Source of the DNA: Bacillota bacterium
GTDB lineage: Bacteria > Bacillota > Clostridia > Lachnospirales > Lachnospiraceae
Direction: 5' to 3'
Assembly (NCBI GenBank): GCA_023415635.1
Contig: JAEZJV010000051.1
Coordinates: 248,001-312,000, forward strand
DNA: 64,000 nt
Both the position numbers and the translations under genes were made by a program. Shown piece after piece: positions 1 to 9,508 of this stretch (position 1 is its first letter; every line of letters begins with the position of its first letter). The notes beneath the pieces were generated by a model, which was given only the letters and a program-made list of their open reading frames with translations, ran no database searches and had not been told where the DNA came from.

Positions 1-1694
1 AACAGATTTATCGAAATCCCTTGGGCGATCAGGAGGAGAATTCCTCAAGAACACAGTCTTTGCCTGTCATATTAAATGAAGAGCAGCAATATGCTGTCAA
101 TGATTTTATTTCGGAGTATGATCAAGGAATTCGCGCTGAATATCTTTTGCATGGGATTACAGGAAGTGGAAAGACAGAGGTCTATATGGAAATCATTAAT
201 CATGTTATCCAAAAGGGAAGACAGGTGATCCTGTTGATTCCGGAGATTGCTCTGACCTACCAAACTGTGCAGCGCTTTTATAGACGATTTGGTAATCGTA
301 TCTCTATCATGAATTCCAAGATGTCGCAGGGTGAACGATATGACCAAAGTGAGCGAGCAAGGAACGGTGAAATCGATATTATCATCGGACCTAGATCTGC
401 ACTATTTACACCATTTACAAAGCTTGGTCTGATTATCATTGACGAAGAGCATGAGAGCAGCTATAAAAGTGAGACTACCCCGAAGTATCATACGGTACAG
501 GTAGCAAGAATGCGGGCACTACTTACAGATAGTTCTCTGCTTCTAGGCTCTGCAACACCTCAGATAGAAACTTACAGGAGAGCAAAACAGGGTGAGATTA
601 AGCTATATACTCTGACAAAGCGTGCGAAAGAGGCAAAGCCACCGCAGGTGTGGATTGTGGATCTGAGGGAGGAACTAAAGAATAGGAATAAGTCAATATT
701 CAGTAGCAAGCTTAGAGAGCTGATGGAAGACCGGTTGAGCCGGGGAGAACAGATCATGCTGTTCATAAACAGACGTGGATATGCAGGCTTTATATCCTGT
801 CGAAGTTGTGGGCATGTGATGAAATGTCCACATTGTGATATCTCACTTACTTCTCATTTTGACGGGAGGATGCTTTGCCATTACTGTGGTTATGAGGAAA
901 AGCAACCGGGACTCTGTCCCTCCTGCGGGTCCAGATATATTGCTGCCTTCGGTACCGGAACACAGAAGGTGGAGGAATATGTAAAAAAGGAATTTAGGGG
1001 GGCAAGAGTCCTTCGAATGGATACGGATACAACAAGGCAAAAGGGTGGACATCGGGCAATCCTTGAGGCATTTGCCAAGCACCAGGCAGATATCCTGGTA
1101 GGCACTCAGATGATAGTAAAAGGTCATGATTTTCCGAAGGTTACCCTGGTAGGTATTATTGCAGCAGATTTATCTCTGTATGCTGGTGATTTCAGGGCAG
1201 GAGAACGTACCTTCCAGCTACTCTGTCAGGCAGCAGGAAGGGCAGGAAGGGATGTACTTCCCGGTGAGGTGGTCATACAGACTTATCATCCGGAGCATTA
1301 CAGCATTACGACGGCAGCAGATGGGGATTACGATGCATTTTATGAACAGGAGCTGGCATACAGGAATATGATGCAGTATCCCCCGGTATCCCATATGCTG
1401 CTGATCCTTGTCACCTCCAGACAGGAGGAGCAGGCGCAGAAGGCAGCATTGCATCTGGGAGAGGTTCTGAAGCTTTATGATAAGCAGAATGCTCTATCAG
1501 CCAAAACCATCGGACCTGCATCTGCTACGGTAGCGAAACTTAATGATACCTATCGTTATGTAATCTATATCAAACATAACAGTTATGAAGAACTGATCGG
1601 GATTAAAAATTATATAGAGGGTTATTTCCTTTATTCCGAGTATTTTTCAGGCTGTAATCTGCAGTTTGACTTTGATCCAATGAGCGGTTACTGA
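1..1694 (+). CDS. priA: Primosomal helicase PriA, 5' end outside window
   Basis: This is the C-terminal three quarters of the replication-restart helicase PriA, which reloads the replisome at collapsed forks. The frame is open back to the window edge, so the N-terminal DNA-binding part lies upstream; about 560 residues are visible against 730-800 in the family. Visible motifs are Walker A GITGSGKTE, the DEEH box, the helicase motif VGTQMIVKGHDFP, and a zinc-binding insertion with paired CxxC motifs (CRSCGHVMKCPHC, then LCHYCGY and LCPSCGS). It heads a plus-strand series with def and fmt, an order common in Firmicutes. Confidence 0.96.
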   Translation, partial: QIYRNPLGDQEENSSRTQSLPVILNEEQQYAVNDFISEYDQGIRAEYLLHGITGSGKTEVYMEIINHVIQKGRQVILLIPEIALTYQTVQRFYRRFGNRISIMNSKMSQGERYDQSERARNGEIDIIIGPRSALFTPFTKLGLIIIDEEHESSYKSETTPKYHTVQVARMRALLTDSSLLLGSATPQIETYRRAKQGEIKLYTLTKRAKEAKPPQVWIVDLREELKNRNKSIFSSKLRELMEDRLSRGEQIMLFINRRGYAGFISCRSCGHVMKCPHCDISLTSHFDGRMLCHYCGYEEKQPGLCPSCGSRYIAAFGTGTQKVEEYVKKEFRGARVLRMDTDTTRQKGGHRAILEAFAKHQADILVGTQMIVKGHDFPKVTLVGIIAADLSLYAGDFRAGERTFQLLCQAAGRAGRDVLPGEVVIQTYHPEHYSITTAADGDYDAFYEQELAYRNMMQYPPVSHMLLILVTSRQEEQAQKAALHLGEVLKLYDKQNALSAKTIGPASATVAKLNDTYRYVIYIKHNSYEELIGIKNYIEGYFLYSEYFSGCNLQFDFDPMSGY

Positions 1695-1712
1695 GCCTCA
1701 TGAGATATTTAG

Positions 1713-1742
1713 TTGATTCCTTTCCGATAAATATGTTATGAT
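1713..1742 (+). promoter_or_regulatory. Candidate sigma-A promoter for def-fmt
   Basis: TTGATT at 1713-1718 and TATGAT at 1737-1742 are separated by 18 bp in the 150-bp gap between priA and def. The placement suits a start for the def-fmt transcript, with a leader of about 100 nt. Prediction from sequence only. Confidence 0.45.
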
Positions 1743-1852
1743 ATACAAGCTTGCAAATAGCAGCCGAACAGAGCCAGAGACTATGAAACGGTTATCCGTT
1801 ATGATGATAATGTAATGGAGAATAATGAATCTATGCAGAGAGGAAGATGATT

Positions 1853-2338
1853 ATGGCAATAAGAAATATCAGAGAAGTCGGAGATAAGGTACTGACTAAG
1901 GTGGGTAAGGAAATCAAAGAGGTGGATAAAAAATTACTGGAGTTGATTGAGGATATGTTTGAAACGATGTATGCAGCCGGAGGGGCGGGACTTGCAGCAC
2001 CTCAGGTAGGCGTATTAAAAAGGCTGGTAGTCATTGACGCATCCGAAGAGGGCAATGAACCGATTACCCTAATCAATCCGGTCATTATAGAGACAGATGG
2101 AGAACAGACAGGAGATGAGGCCTGCTTAAGCGTACCCGGTAAAGTAGGAACTGTAACCAGACCGAATTATGTCAAGGTAAAAGCCTTTGATGAGAATATG
2201 AAGGAATTTACAGTAGAAGGTACAGGACTCCTGGCAAGAGCCTTCTGCCATGAAATCGATCATTTGGATGGAAAGCTTTATATTGAAAAGGCAGCCGGTG
2301 AGCTTCGTGACGTATTTGCATCGGGAGAGGTTCAATAA
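1853..2338 (+). CDS. def: Peptide deformylase
   Basis: Removes the formyl group from the N-terminal methionine of new proteins, as a metal-dependent hydrolase acting at the ribosome. All three family motifs are present: GAGLAAPQVG (residues 44-53), EACLSVPG with metal-ligand Cys91, and HEIDH with His133, Glu134 and His137. The 161-residue length is typical of a type I enzyme. I start it at 1853 rather than the in-frame ATG at 1847 because the AGAGAGGA ribosome-binding site then has an 8-nt spacer and the protein begins MAIRNIR. fmt follows, making a formylation/deformylation pair. Confidence 0.97.
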   Translation: MAIRNIREVGDKVLTKVGKEIKEVDKKLLELIEDMFETMYAAGGAGLAAPQVGVLKRLVVIDASEEGNEPITLINPVIIETDGEQTGDEACLSVPGKVGTVTRPNYVKVKAFDENMKEFTVEGTGLLARAFCHEIDHLDGKLYIEKAAGELRDVFASGEVQ

Positions 2339-2391
2339 CTGCTGTTAAGCCAGTAAAAATACGAGTATGCTATGAAGAAAGGATGAACCGG

Positions 2392-3336
2392 ATGAAGGTT
2401 TTGTTTATGGGCACACCGGATTTTGCGGTGGCAACTCTGAATCAATTAATTCACTCAAGGCATGAGGTGATCGGTGTTGTAACCCAGCCGGATAAACAAA
2501 AGGGCAGAGGACATGCTGTCAGCTTTTCTCCTGTGAAGGAGCTTGCCTTACAGTTTCAGCTACCGGTATATCAGCCCTTGAAGGTAAAGGACCCGGAGTT
2601 TTTGGAGTTTATCCGTTCACTGGAACCGGAAGTAATAGTAGTTGCCGCTTTCGGTCAAATTCTACCGAAGGCATTACTGGATATTCCGCCGCATGGTTGT
2701 ATCAATGTTCACGGTTCCCTGCTTCCGAAATACAGGGGAGCTGCTCCGATTCAGTATTCCATTATTGACGGAGAAGAGGAGACAGGCATTACGATTATGT
2801 ATATGGATACCGGAGTGGATACTGGAGACATAATTTTGCAGGAAAGCATACCGATTGCTCCAAAGGAGACAGGTGGCAGCCTGTTTGATAAAATGGGTAC
2901 ATTTGGTGCCCGACTTTTATTAGAAGCGCTGGACAATATCGAAGCAGGGACCGCTGTCCGCATTCCTCAGGATAATGAAAAAGCTACTTATGTTAAGATG
3001 CTTTTTAAGGATATGGGAAGAATTGACTTCACTCAGCCTGCCCTCAAACTGGAACGTCTGATTCGAGGATTGAATCCTTGGCCAAGTGCATATACTATAT
3101 TGGATGGGAAGACACTAAAGCTTTGGCAGGCTGATGCCGAACAGGCCAGCCAAACAGCAGAGGAGAAGACTAGTATCCCGGGAGAGATTCTTGAGCTTCG
3201 CAGGGATTCCTTCGTCGTTGCCACAGGAGAAGGAGTTCTGGTTATTAAAGAAGTGCAGCTGGAAGGAAAGAAAAGGATGCCTTCAGATGTATTCTTACGC
3301 GGATATCCACTCTCTATCGGGACAAGACTCGGCTGA
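2392..3336 (+). CDS. fmt: Methionyl-tRNA formyltransferase
   Basis: Transfers a formyl group from 10-formyl-tetrahydrofolate to initiator Met-tRNA. The N-terminal domain shows MGTPDFAV and the catalytic region HGSLLPKYRGAAPI followed by DTGVDTGDI; the C-terminal tRNA-binding domain starts near residue 200. The 314-residue length is normal. An ATG at 2383 directly abuts the AGAAAGG ribosome-binding site, so the ATG at 2392 (9-nt spacer, protein MKVLFMGTPDF) is preferred. It sits 53 bp downstream of def. Confidence 0.97.
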   Translation: MKVLFMGTPDFAVATLNQLIHSRHEVIGVVTQPDKQKGRGHAVSFSPVKELALQFQLPVYQPLKVKDPEFLEFIRSLEPEVIVVAAFGQILPKALLDIPPHGCINVHGSLLPKYRGAAPIQYSIIDGEEETGITIMYMDTGVDTGDIILQESIPIAPKETGGSLFDKMGTFGARLLLEALDNIEAGTAVRIPQDNEKATYVKMLFKDMGRIDFTQPALKLERLIRGLNPWPSAYTILDGKTLKLWQADAEQASQTAEEKTSIPGEILELRRDSFVVATGEGVLVIKEVQLEGKKRMPSDVFLRGYPLSIGTRLG

Positions 3337-3397
3337 TATCGGCTGTGACAGTGCTTGAGCAGGGTTTGACAGGTAACTAGTATTAGACATTCCTGGT

Positions 3398-3434
3398 AGG
3401 ACTGGCATTAAGAACTCTGCCGGTCCTTCTTTAT
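3398..3434 (+). terminator. Candidate terminator after fmt
   Basis: AGGACTGGC (3398-3406) pairs with GCCGGTCCT (3419-3427) with one G-U pair and a 12-nt loop, followed by a moderately T-rich tail. It would separate def-fmt from the metallopeptidase gene, or only attenuate. Confidence 0.5.
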
Positions 3435-3493
3435 ATTCAAAATTGTGCTCCTATCAGATATTACTTCAAAATTAAGAAAGGAAGGGATTTTCC

Positions 3494-4198
3494 ATGGGAT
3501 TATATTATCCTTTTTTCGATTCAACCTATCTGCTTGTAGTCATCGGACTTGTTTTGTGTATTGCAGCTCAGTTTAAAGTTAGAAATACCTTTACGAAGTA
3601 TTCTGGCTTCAGAAGCAGGTCAGGCATGACCGGTGCACAAGCAGCACAGCAGGTTCTGCATGCTTCAGGAATTTATGATGTAAAAATTGAACATATTTCC
3701 GGAAGTCTGTCAGATCATTATGACCCGAGAAATAAGGTGCTAAGACTATCTGATTCGGTGTATGGACAAAGCTCGCTGGCAGCAATTGGTGTGGCGGCAC
3801 ATGAATGTGGTCACGCAATCCAGCATCAGAACGAGTATATTCCGCTGAAAATCAGGGGAGCACTGGTACCTGTGGCGAATTTTGGCTCTATGGCGTCATG
3901 GCCGTTGATATTAATCGGTTTATTTTTAGGCGGTTCTCAATTTCTGATAGATTTCGGAATCATTTTATTCTCAGCAGCAGTACTGTTTCAGCTTATCACG
4001 CTTCCGGTAGAGTTTAATGCATCAAGAAGAGCGATTGCAAGACTCGGAGAGACTGGAATATTGCAGCAGGAAGAGCTCAGACAGTCAAAGAAGGTTCTGG
4101 ATGCGGCAGCTTTGACGTATGTAGCGGCAACGGCGGCCTCCATACTTCAGCTGCTAAGGCTGATTATTCTGTTCGGTGGAGGAAGAAGACGTGACTGA
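3494..4198 (+). CDS. Zinc metallopeptidase, YugP family (membrane)
   Basis: A 234-residue membrane protein of the neutral zinc metallopeptidase family found in this operon in many Clostridia. The HEXXH-type motif is HECGHAIQH near residues 104-112. Hydrophobic segments lie at the N-terminus, just after the motif (about residues 130-165) and at the C-terminus. Family members have no well-defined substrate. The 3' end overlaps the start of rsmB, so the two are probably translationally coupled. Confidence 0.85.
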   Translation: MGLYYPFFDSTYLLVVIGLVLCIAAQFKVRNTFTKYSGFRSRSGMTGAQAAQQVLHASGIYDVKIEHISGSLSDHYDPRNKVLRLSDSVYGQSSLAAIGVAAHECGHAIQHQNEYIPLKIRGALVPVANFGSMASWPLILIGLFLGGSQFLIDFGIILFSAAVLFQLITLPVEFNASRRAIARLGETGILQQEELRQSKKVLDAAALTYVAATAASILQLLRLIILFGGGRRRD

Positions 4199-5543
4199 TC
4201 AGATAAATACCAGGGAACTTGTCCTCAATATGCTCCTCGAAGTTATCGAGGGTGATAAATTCAGTCATACGGTACTGAATCAGTGCTTAAGAAAACATCA
4301 GGCTCTGAGTAAACAGGAGCGGGCATTTATCTCACACCTGTTTATCGGGACTGTGAAAAGGTATCTGACTCTGGATTATATCATAGACAGCTATGCGTCT
4401 CTGCCCGTGAAAAGAATGAAGCCTTTTATCCGTAATCTTCTCCGTATGAGTGTCTATCAGCTGTTATATATGAATCAGATTCCTGTTTCCGCTATATGCA
4501 ATGAAGCAGTTATGCTGGCGAAAAAGAGAAGCTTTGCAAGCCTTTCAGGTTTTGTGAACGGAATCCTCCGTAATATTGCCAGAAATTCACATGACATTAC
4601 CTATCCGGATCCAGTGGCTGCACCCACGGATTTCCTTACAACTGTCTACTCGATTCCGAAGTGGCTGGTAGAGGAGCTGCTAACCGTATATCCCTATGCT
4701 ACTGTTGAAGCTATGCTTGCAGCAACCCTGAAGGAAAAGGAGACAACTATTCGCTGTAATACGAAGCTGGTTGCTCCAAAGGAGCTTCAGTCCTTGCTGG
4801 AGCAGGAGGGGGTGAGGGTTACACCCAGCATCTACCTTCCCTATGCCTTTCAAATCGAAAATTATGATTATCTGGAGAAGCTGGATACTTTCCGTAAAGG
4901 GTATTTTACGATTCAGGATGTTAGTTCCATGTTGGTTTGCGAAGTTGCAAAATTCTCTGAAGAGGATTTTGTGGTTGATGTCTGTGCTGCACCCGGAGGA
5001 AAAGCCTTGCATGCAGCTCAGACTGCCAGGAGGGTTCTTGCGCGAGATTTAACGGATTATAAAATCAAACTCATCGAAGAGAATATTTCCCGTATGGGAT
5101 TTACAAATGTGACTGTACAGGTATGGGATGCGACAGTAGCGGATGAAGGTTTAGAGGGACTGGCGGATGTGGTTATCGCAGATTTACCCTGTAGCGGACT
5201 GGGAGTAATCGGGAAAAAAGCGGACCTAAAATATAAGCTGACACAAAGTCAACACAAAGAGCTGGTAGCATTACAAAGAGTGATTTTAGATAAGGCTGAG
5301 AAGTATGTGAAGCCGGGAGGGATATTGATTTATAGTACCTGTACAGTGCTTCGGGGAGAAAATGAGGAGAACCGTGACTGGTTTCTGAAGCATTATCCCT
5401 ATATACCGGAGAGTCTGGACCCTCAGCTGCCTCAATTATTGCACACAGAAACATCAAGGAACGGATATCTTCAGCTCGTTCAGGGGGTGCACAATATGGA
5501 CGGATTTTTTATTGCCAAATTCAGAAAAAAACTAACTAAATGA
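4191..5543 (+). CDS. rsmB: 16S rRNA (cytosine-967-C5) methyltransferase
   Basis: Methylates C967 of 16S rRNA with S-adenosylmethionine. The N-terminal NusB-like RNA-binding domain covers about residues 1-140; the methyltransferase fold follows with VDVCAAPGGKALH (SAM site), DLPCSGLG (motif IV, one catalytic Cys) and YSTCTVLRGENEEN (the second catalytic Cys). A GTG at 4191 is the likely start: GGAGGAAG lies just upstream and the codon overlaps the end of the metallopeptidase gene. A GTG at 4176 is a weaker alternative. Length, about 450 residues, is normal. Confidence 0.95.
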   Translation: MTDQINTRELVLNMLLEVIEGDKFSHTVLNQCLRKHQALSKQERAFISHLFIGTVKRYLTLDYIIDSYASLPVKRMKPFIRNLLRMSVYQLLYMNQIPVSAICNEAVMLAKKRSFASLSGFVNGILRNIARNSHDITYPDPVAAPTDFLTTVYSIPKWLVEELLTVYPYATVEAMLAATLKEKETTIRCNTKLVAPKELQSLLEQEGVRVTPSIYLPYAFQIENYDYLEKLDTFRKGYFTIQDVSSMLVCEVAKFSEEDFVVDVCAAPGGKALHAAQTARRVLARDLTDYKIKLIEENISRMGFTNVTVQVWDATVADEGLEGLADVVIADLPCSGLGVIGKKADLKYKLTQSQHKELVALQRVILDKAEKYVKPGGILIYSTCTVLRGENEENRDWFLKHYPYIPESLDPQLPQLLHTETSRNGYLQLVQGVHNMDGFFIAKFRKKLTK

Positions 5544-5599
5544 TATGTAATTCAAAGAATCAGTTCTAGCATATTAGACTGATTTGGAATAGGAAGTAT

Positions 5600-6643
5600 A
5601 TGGAACGATTAGATATCAAATCACTTTATAGTAAGGAACTGGAGGAGCTTATGATATCCCTGGGACAGCCCGTATTTCGTGCGAAACAGGTATATGAATG
5701 GCTTCATGTTAAGCTTGCAGGAAACTATGATGAGATGACAAATCTTTCAAAGGAGCTTCGAACGGAGTTAAAGGAAGCGTATCCCTTAACTGTTTTGGAA
5801 GAGGTAGATGCCCTCCATTCAGAGATGGATGAAACCGTAAAATTTTTATTTCGTCTAAAGGATGACAGGGTTATTGAGAGTGTATTGATGAAGTATCATC
5901 ATGGGAACAGCGTATGCATATCCTCCCAGGTAGGTTGCAGGATGGGCTGCAAATTCTGTGCTTCTACCATCGGAGGGAAGGAACGGGACCTATTGCCTTC
6001 AGAAATGCTGGATCAGGTTTACAAAATCCAGCGTATCTCTGGGGAAAGGGTTTCCAATGTCGTTGTGATGGGTACCGGAGAACCTCTGGATAATTATGAT
6101 AATCTGATCCGTTTTATCAGATTATTGACGGATCCAAAGGGGTTGAACATCAGTGCCAGGAATATTACTGTTTCCACCTGCGGTATTCCTGATAAGATAC
6201 GTGCACTAGCAGAGGAAGATATTCCGATTACCTTGGCATTATCTCTTCATGCTCCCAATAATGAGATCAGAAAACAGCTGATGCCTGTCGCCGCCAAATA
6301 TGAGCTAACCGAGGTAATGGATGCGTTCCGGTATTATTATGAAAAGACCGGAAGACGCTTGACCTTTGAATATAGCCTGGTTGCTTCCGTGAACGATGAG
6401 GAGGAGCATGCAAGGGAATTGTGCAGGCTGGTAAAGGGTCTAAACTGCCATGTTAACCTTATTCCTGTCAATCCGATTAAGGAAAGGGACTACCGGAAAT
6501 CTGAGAGCAAAAAAATGCAAAATTTCAAATTTATACTTGAAAAAAACAGAATTAATGTTACTATTAGAAGAGAAATGGGCACGGATATTGATGCTGCCTG
6601 TGGGCAACTGAGAAAAAGCTATATAGATAAAAATAGCATTTGA
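5600..6643 (+). CDS. rlmN: Dual-specificity 23S rRNA/tRNA adenine-C2 methyltransferase
   Basis: A radical-SAM enzyme that methylates C2 of A2503 in 23S rRNA and of A37 in some tRNAs. The iron-sulfur motif is CRMGCKFC with Cys113, Cys117 and Cys120; the resolving cysteine near the C-terminus is Cys334 (DAACGQL). The 347-residue length fits RlmN. The sequence matches RlmN, not the resistance enzyme Cfr, in its family features and its housekeeping neighbourhood between rsmB and the phosphatase gene. Confidence 0.96.
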   Translation: MERLDIKSLYSKELEELMISLGQPVFRAKQVYEWLHVKLAGNYDEMTNLSKELRTELKEAYPLTVLEEVDALHSEMDETVKFLFRLKDDRVIESVLMKYHHGNSVCISSQVGCRMGCKFCASTIGGKERDLLPSEMLDQVYKIQRISGERVSNVVVMGTGEPLDNYDNLIRFIRLLTDPKGLNISARNITVSTCGIPDKIRALAEEDIPITLALSLHAPNNEIRKQLMPVAAKYELTEVMDAFRYYYEKTGRRLTFEYSLVASVNDEEEHARELCRLVKGLNCHVNLIPVNPIKERDYRKSESKKMQNFKFILEKNRINVTIRREMGTDIDAACGQLRKSYIDKNSI

Positions 6644-6667
6644 GGTTGTGTGAAGGGAGGTGCAGTC

Positions 6668-7387
6668 TTGAAAGCATTTTCAATAACAGATATTGGAGAA
6701 CGACGGAGGATAAACCAGGATTACGTCTTTTGTAGTGAAGCTGCCGTTGGCAGCCTGCCAAATCTATTTGTAGTTGCGGATGGAATGGGAGGACATAATG
6801 CCGGCGATTATGCTTCAAGATACTGTGTTGAGTTTTTCCGCCATAAAATCGATGAAAGCGAGTTGATCTCGCCAATTGCACTAATCGAATCTGCAATCAA
6901 GGAGACGAATGAAGCCCTTCGAAACGAAGCAAAGGAACAAAGTGAATTTGAAGGAATGGGGACGACCTTTGTGGCAGCTACCATATTTGATAAAGAAATG
7001 TATGTTGCCAATGTTGGAGACAGCAGACTATATGTGATAGGAAAGCAGATCAGGCAGGTTACGGAAGACCACAGTCTTGTGGAGGCTATGGTAAAGACCG
7101 GCGAGCTGAACAGAAGCGAAGCCCGGTTCCATCCAAATAAGAACATAATAACCAGAGCAATCGGTGTGAATGAAACCGTGGAACCTGATTTTTTTGAGGT
7201 TAATCTGGAAGCTGGAGATACAGTACTTATGTGCTCTGATGGTCTGACTAATATGCTGGAAGACGAGACAATCGAGCGGATTATTAAGGAGAATGACGAT
7301 CCGGAGACTGCCGCCAAGAATCTGGTGAAGTGTGCGAATGAAAACGGTGGTAAGGATAATATTGCTATAATTATAATTAAAGTTTGA
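6668..7387 (+). CDS. prpC: PP2C-type Ser/Thr phosphatase (PrpC/Stp)
   Basis: A metal-dependent protein phosphatase that opposes the adjacent PrkC kinase. PP2C signatures are DGMGGHNAG, VGDSRLY, CSDGLTNML and GGKDNIAI, carrying the metal-binding aspartates. I start it at TTG 6668 because a strong GGGAGGTG sits 5-6 nt upstream; the in-frame GTG at 6650 would place that site inside the gene. The protein is about 239 residues. The kinase gene begins 17 bp downstream, so this is a classic phosphatase-kinase pair. Confidence 0.94.
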   Translation: MKAFSITDIGERRRINQDYVFCSEAAVGSLPNLFVVADGMGGHNAGDYASRYCVEFFRHKIDESELISPIALIESAIKETNEALRNEAKEQSEFEGMGTTFVAATIFDKEMYVANVGDSRLYVIGKQIRQVTEDHSLVEAMVKTGELNRSEARFHPNKNIITRAIGVNETVEPDFFEVNLEAGDTVLMCSDGLTNMLEDETIERIIKENDDPETAAKNLVKCANENGGKDNIAIIIIKV

Positions 7388-7404
7388 AAAAGAGGTGAGC
7401 TAAT

Positions 7405-9507
7405 ATGTTAAAACCCGGTATGATTATCAGCGATCGCTATGAAATCATTGATAAGGTAGGATCAGGTGGTATGGCTGACGTATATAAGGCCAGAGACCAA
7501 AGACTGAATAGATTCGTGGCGATAAAGGTATTAAAGCCGGAATACTCTAGTGATAAAAGCTTTGTAAATAAGTTCAGAGCTGAAGCTCAATCTGCAGCGG
7601 GCTTGTCCCATCCTAATATTGTGAATGTCTATGATGTCGGTGATGACAGTGGCCTGCATTATATTGTTATGGAGCTTGTTGAGGGTATTACCTTGAAGCG
7701 TTTTATCGAACGCAAGGGTAAGCTTGATATCAAGGAGGCAGTAGGAATTGGTATTCAGATTGCCCAGGGCATGGAAGCAGCGCATGATAATCACATAATT
7801 CATAGGGATATTAAGCCACAGAACATTATCATTTCCAGAGATGGAAAGGTTAAGGTGACTGATTTTGGTATTGCTAAAGCAACCAATTCCAATACAATTA
7901 CCTCCAATGCGATGGGCTCAGTACATTATCTGTCTCCGGAACAGGCAAGAGGAGGATACAGCGATGAGAAGAGTGACATCTATTCCTTAGGTGTAACCTT
8001 ATACGAGATGCTTTCCGGCAAGGTTCCTTTCGCAGGAGACAATACCGTATCTGTTGCACTTCTTCATATACAGGGAGAAGCAATGCCCCTGCGTGAGCTG
8101 GATACCGAGATACCTGTCAGTGTAGATAAGATAGTTCAGAAATGTATGCAGAAAAGGCCGGAAAGAAGATACCATTCTGCTTCTGAACTGATTGCTGATT
8201 TAAAGCGGGCAATATCTAACCCGGACGGCGATTTCGTCCAAATTCCCGCATTTGTCTCCAGTGACTCTCCTACCATTAATATTTCTGATGATTTGGGAAA
8301 AATTAAGAGTAGTGTATATATGGAGGAAGATATTCGAGATACCAGAGGTATTCAGACAAAGAAAATGCTGGAGGATGAGGACGAGGATCTTGATACGGTA
8401 GACAGCAAGGTGGAGAAGATGTTCATGGTGGGCAGCATCGTAGCAATCGTAATTCTTGCTATTCTGATTGTTGGCTCTGTTATCTGGTTCATCTCCAGCA
8501 GAGGCAGTAAAATCGAAGACTCAGAGAATCCTGGAATAGAAGCAAGTGTCTCCCCCTCACCGACCTTAACTGACACGCCTACACCCGGTCCGAATGCTGT
8601 TGTATATGAAGTTCCTGCTGTCCTTGGTCTTACCAAGGAAGATGCAGAAGCTTCCATTAAGGCTCTTGCAGCGAAAGCAGATGTAAGATATACGGAGGAG
8701 TATTCCGATACCATTGAAGAAGGAAAGGTAATGCAGCAATATCCTCAGGCAGGCAGTGAGGTAGAAGAATCTTCTGTAGTTCTTCTAACCATCAGCCTAG
8801 GACCGGAATCCTTTGAGATACCGAATGTATATGGTCTCACAGAGGAGCAGGCTGATAAGAAACTGAAGGAATTAGGACTTAAGCTGAAACACGAATATGT
8901 AGCCAGTGACGATATAGAATTGGGACGTGTAATTGAAACTAATCCTGCAAGGCAGACCATCGCTAAAAGTGGAGATACAGTTACGGTTATGGTAAGCTCA
9001 GGTTCTGAAAATAAGAAATCTACAGTACCTAACCTGATCGGACTTACCGAGAAGGCTGCTACAGACGCATTGACCAAGGAAGGGCTGGTTAAGGGCGATG
9101 TATCCTACGAAAGCTCTGATACCTATGAAAAGGGTATCGTAACCTATCAGAGCAACACAGAGGGGCAAATGGTAGATTCCGGTACCTTGATCGACATTAT
9201 CGTGAGTACAGGAATAAAGAATACAGAACAGCTTTACAGCGGTTCAGTGACAGTAGATGTAAACCCGTTTGATTATATTGACAGCGAGGATGCTGATATT
9301 GTATTAGAAATGGAACAAAATGGAATCTTGACATCGATATTTGAAGGTACGCTTTCCAATATTGATTTTCCTTACACTGTTAAGGATATTGTAAGTGACA
9401 GCTCCAATATAGGCACTGTTAGAATGTATGTGGACGGAGCACTCTTTATTGCACCAGGGGATACGAATACTACCTGGACCATAGATTTTTCACCTGTGGA
9501 GGAATAG
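7405..9507 (+). CDS. prkC: Membrane Ser/Thr kinase with PASTA repeats
   Basis: A eukaryotic-type sensor kinase of the cell envelope, known in relatives to respond to muropeptides and to govern division and spore germination. The cytoplasmic kinase domain spans residues 11-270 with a glycine loop GSGGMADVY, Lys41, HRDIKPQN (133-140) and DFG (153-155). One membrane helix lies near 340-366, then a Pro/Thr-rich linker and three PASTA repeats (about 400-465, 468-532, 536-603). The last 100 residues form an extra extracellular domain I do not recognise. Total 700 residues. Confidence 0.96.
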   Translation: MLKPGMIISDRYEIIDKVGSGGMADVYKARDQRLNRFVAIKVLKPEYSSDKSFVNKFRAEAQSAAGLSHPNIVNVYDVGDDSGLHYIVMELVEGITLKRFIERKGKLDIKEAVGIGIQIAQGMEAAHDNHIIHRDIKPQNIIISRDGKVKVTDFGIAKATNSNTITSNAMGSVHYLSPEQARGGYSDEKSDIYSLGVTLYEMLSGKVPFAGDNTVSVALLHIQGEAMPLRELDTEIPVSVDKIVQKCMQKRPERRYHSASELIADLKRAISNPDGDFVQIPAFVSSDSPTINISDDLGKIKSSVYMEEDIRDTRGIQTKKMLEDEDEDLDTVDSKVEKMFMVGSIVAIVILAILIVGSVIWFISSRGSKIEDSENPGIEASVSPSPTLTDTPTPGPNAVVYEVPAVLGLTKEDAEASIKALAAKADVRYTEEYSDTIEEGKVMQQYPQAGSEVEESSVVLLTISLGPESFEIPNVYGLTEEQADKKLKELGLKLKHEYVASDDIELGRVIETNPARQTIAKSGDTVTVMVSSGSENKKSTVPNLIGLTEKAATDALTKEGLVKGDVSYESSDTYEKGIVTYQSNTEGQMVDSGTLIDIIVSTGIKNTEQLYSGSVTVDVNPFDYIDSEDADIVLEMEQNGILTSIFEGTLSNIDFPYTVKDIVSDSSNIGTVRMYVDGALFIAPGDTNTTWTIDFSPVEE

Positions 9508-9508
9508 C

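Noticed and set aside
6808..7317. 169-codon minus-strand open frame inside prpC
   Set aside because: Serine-rich antisense shadow of a clearly conserved PP2C phosphatase gene.
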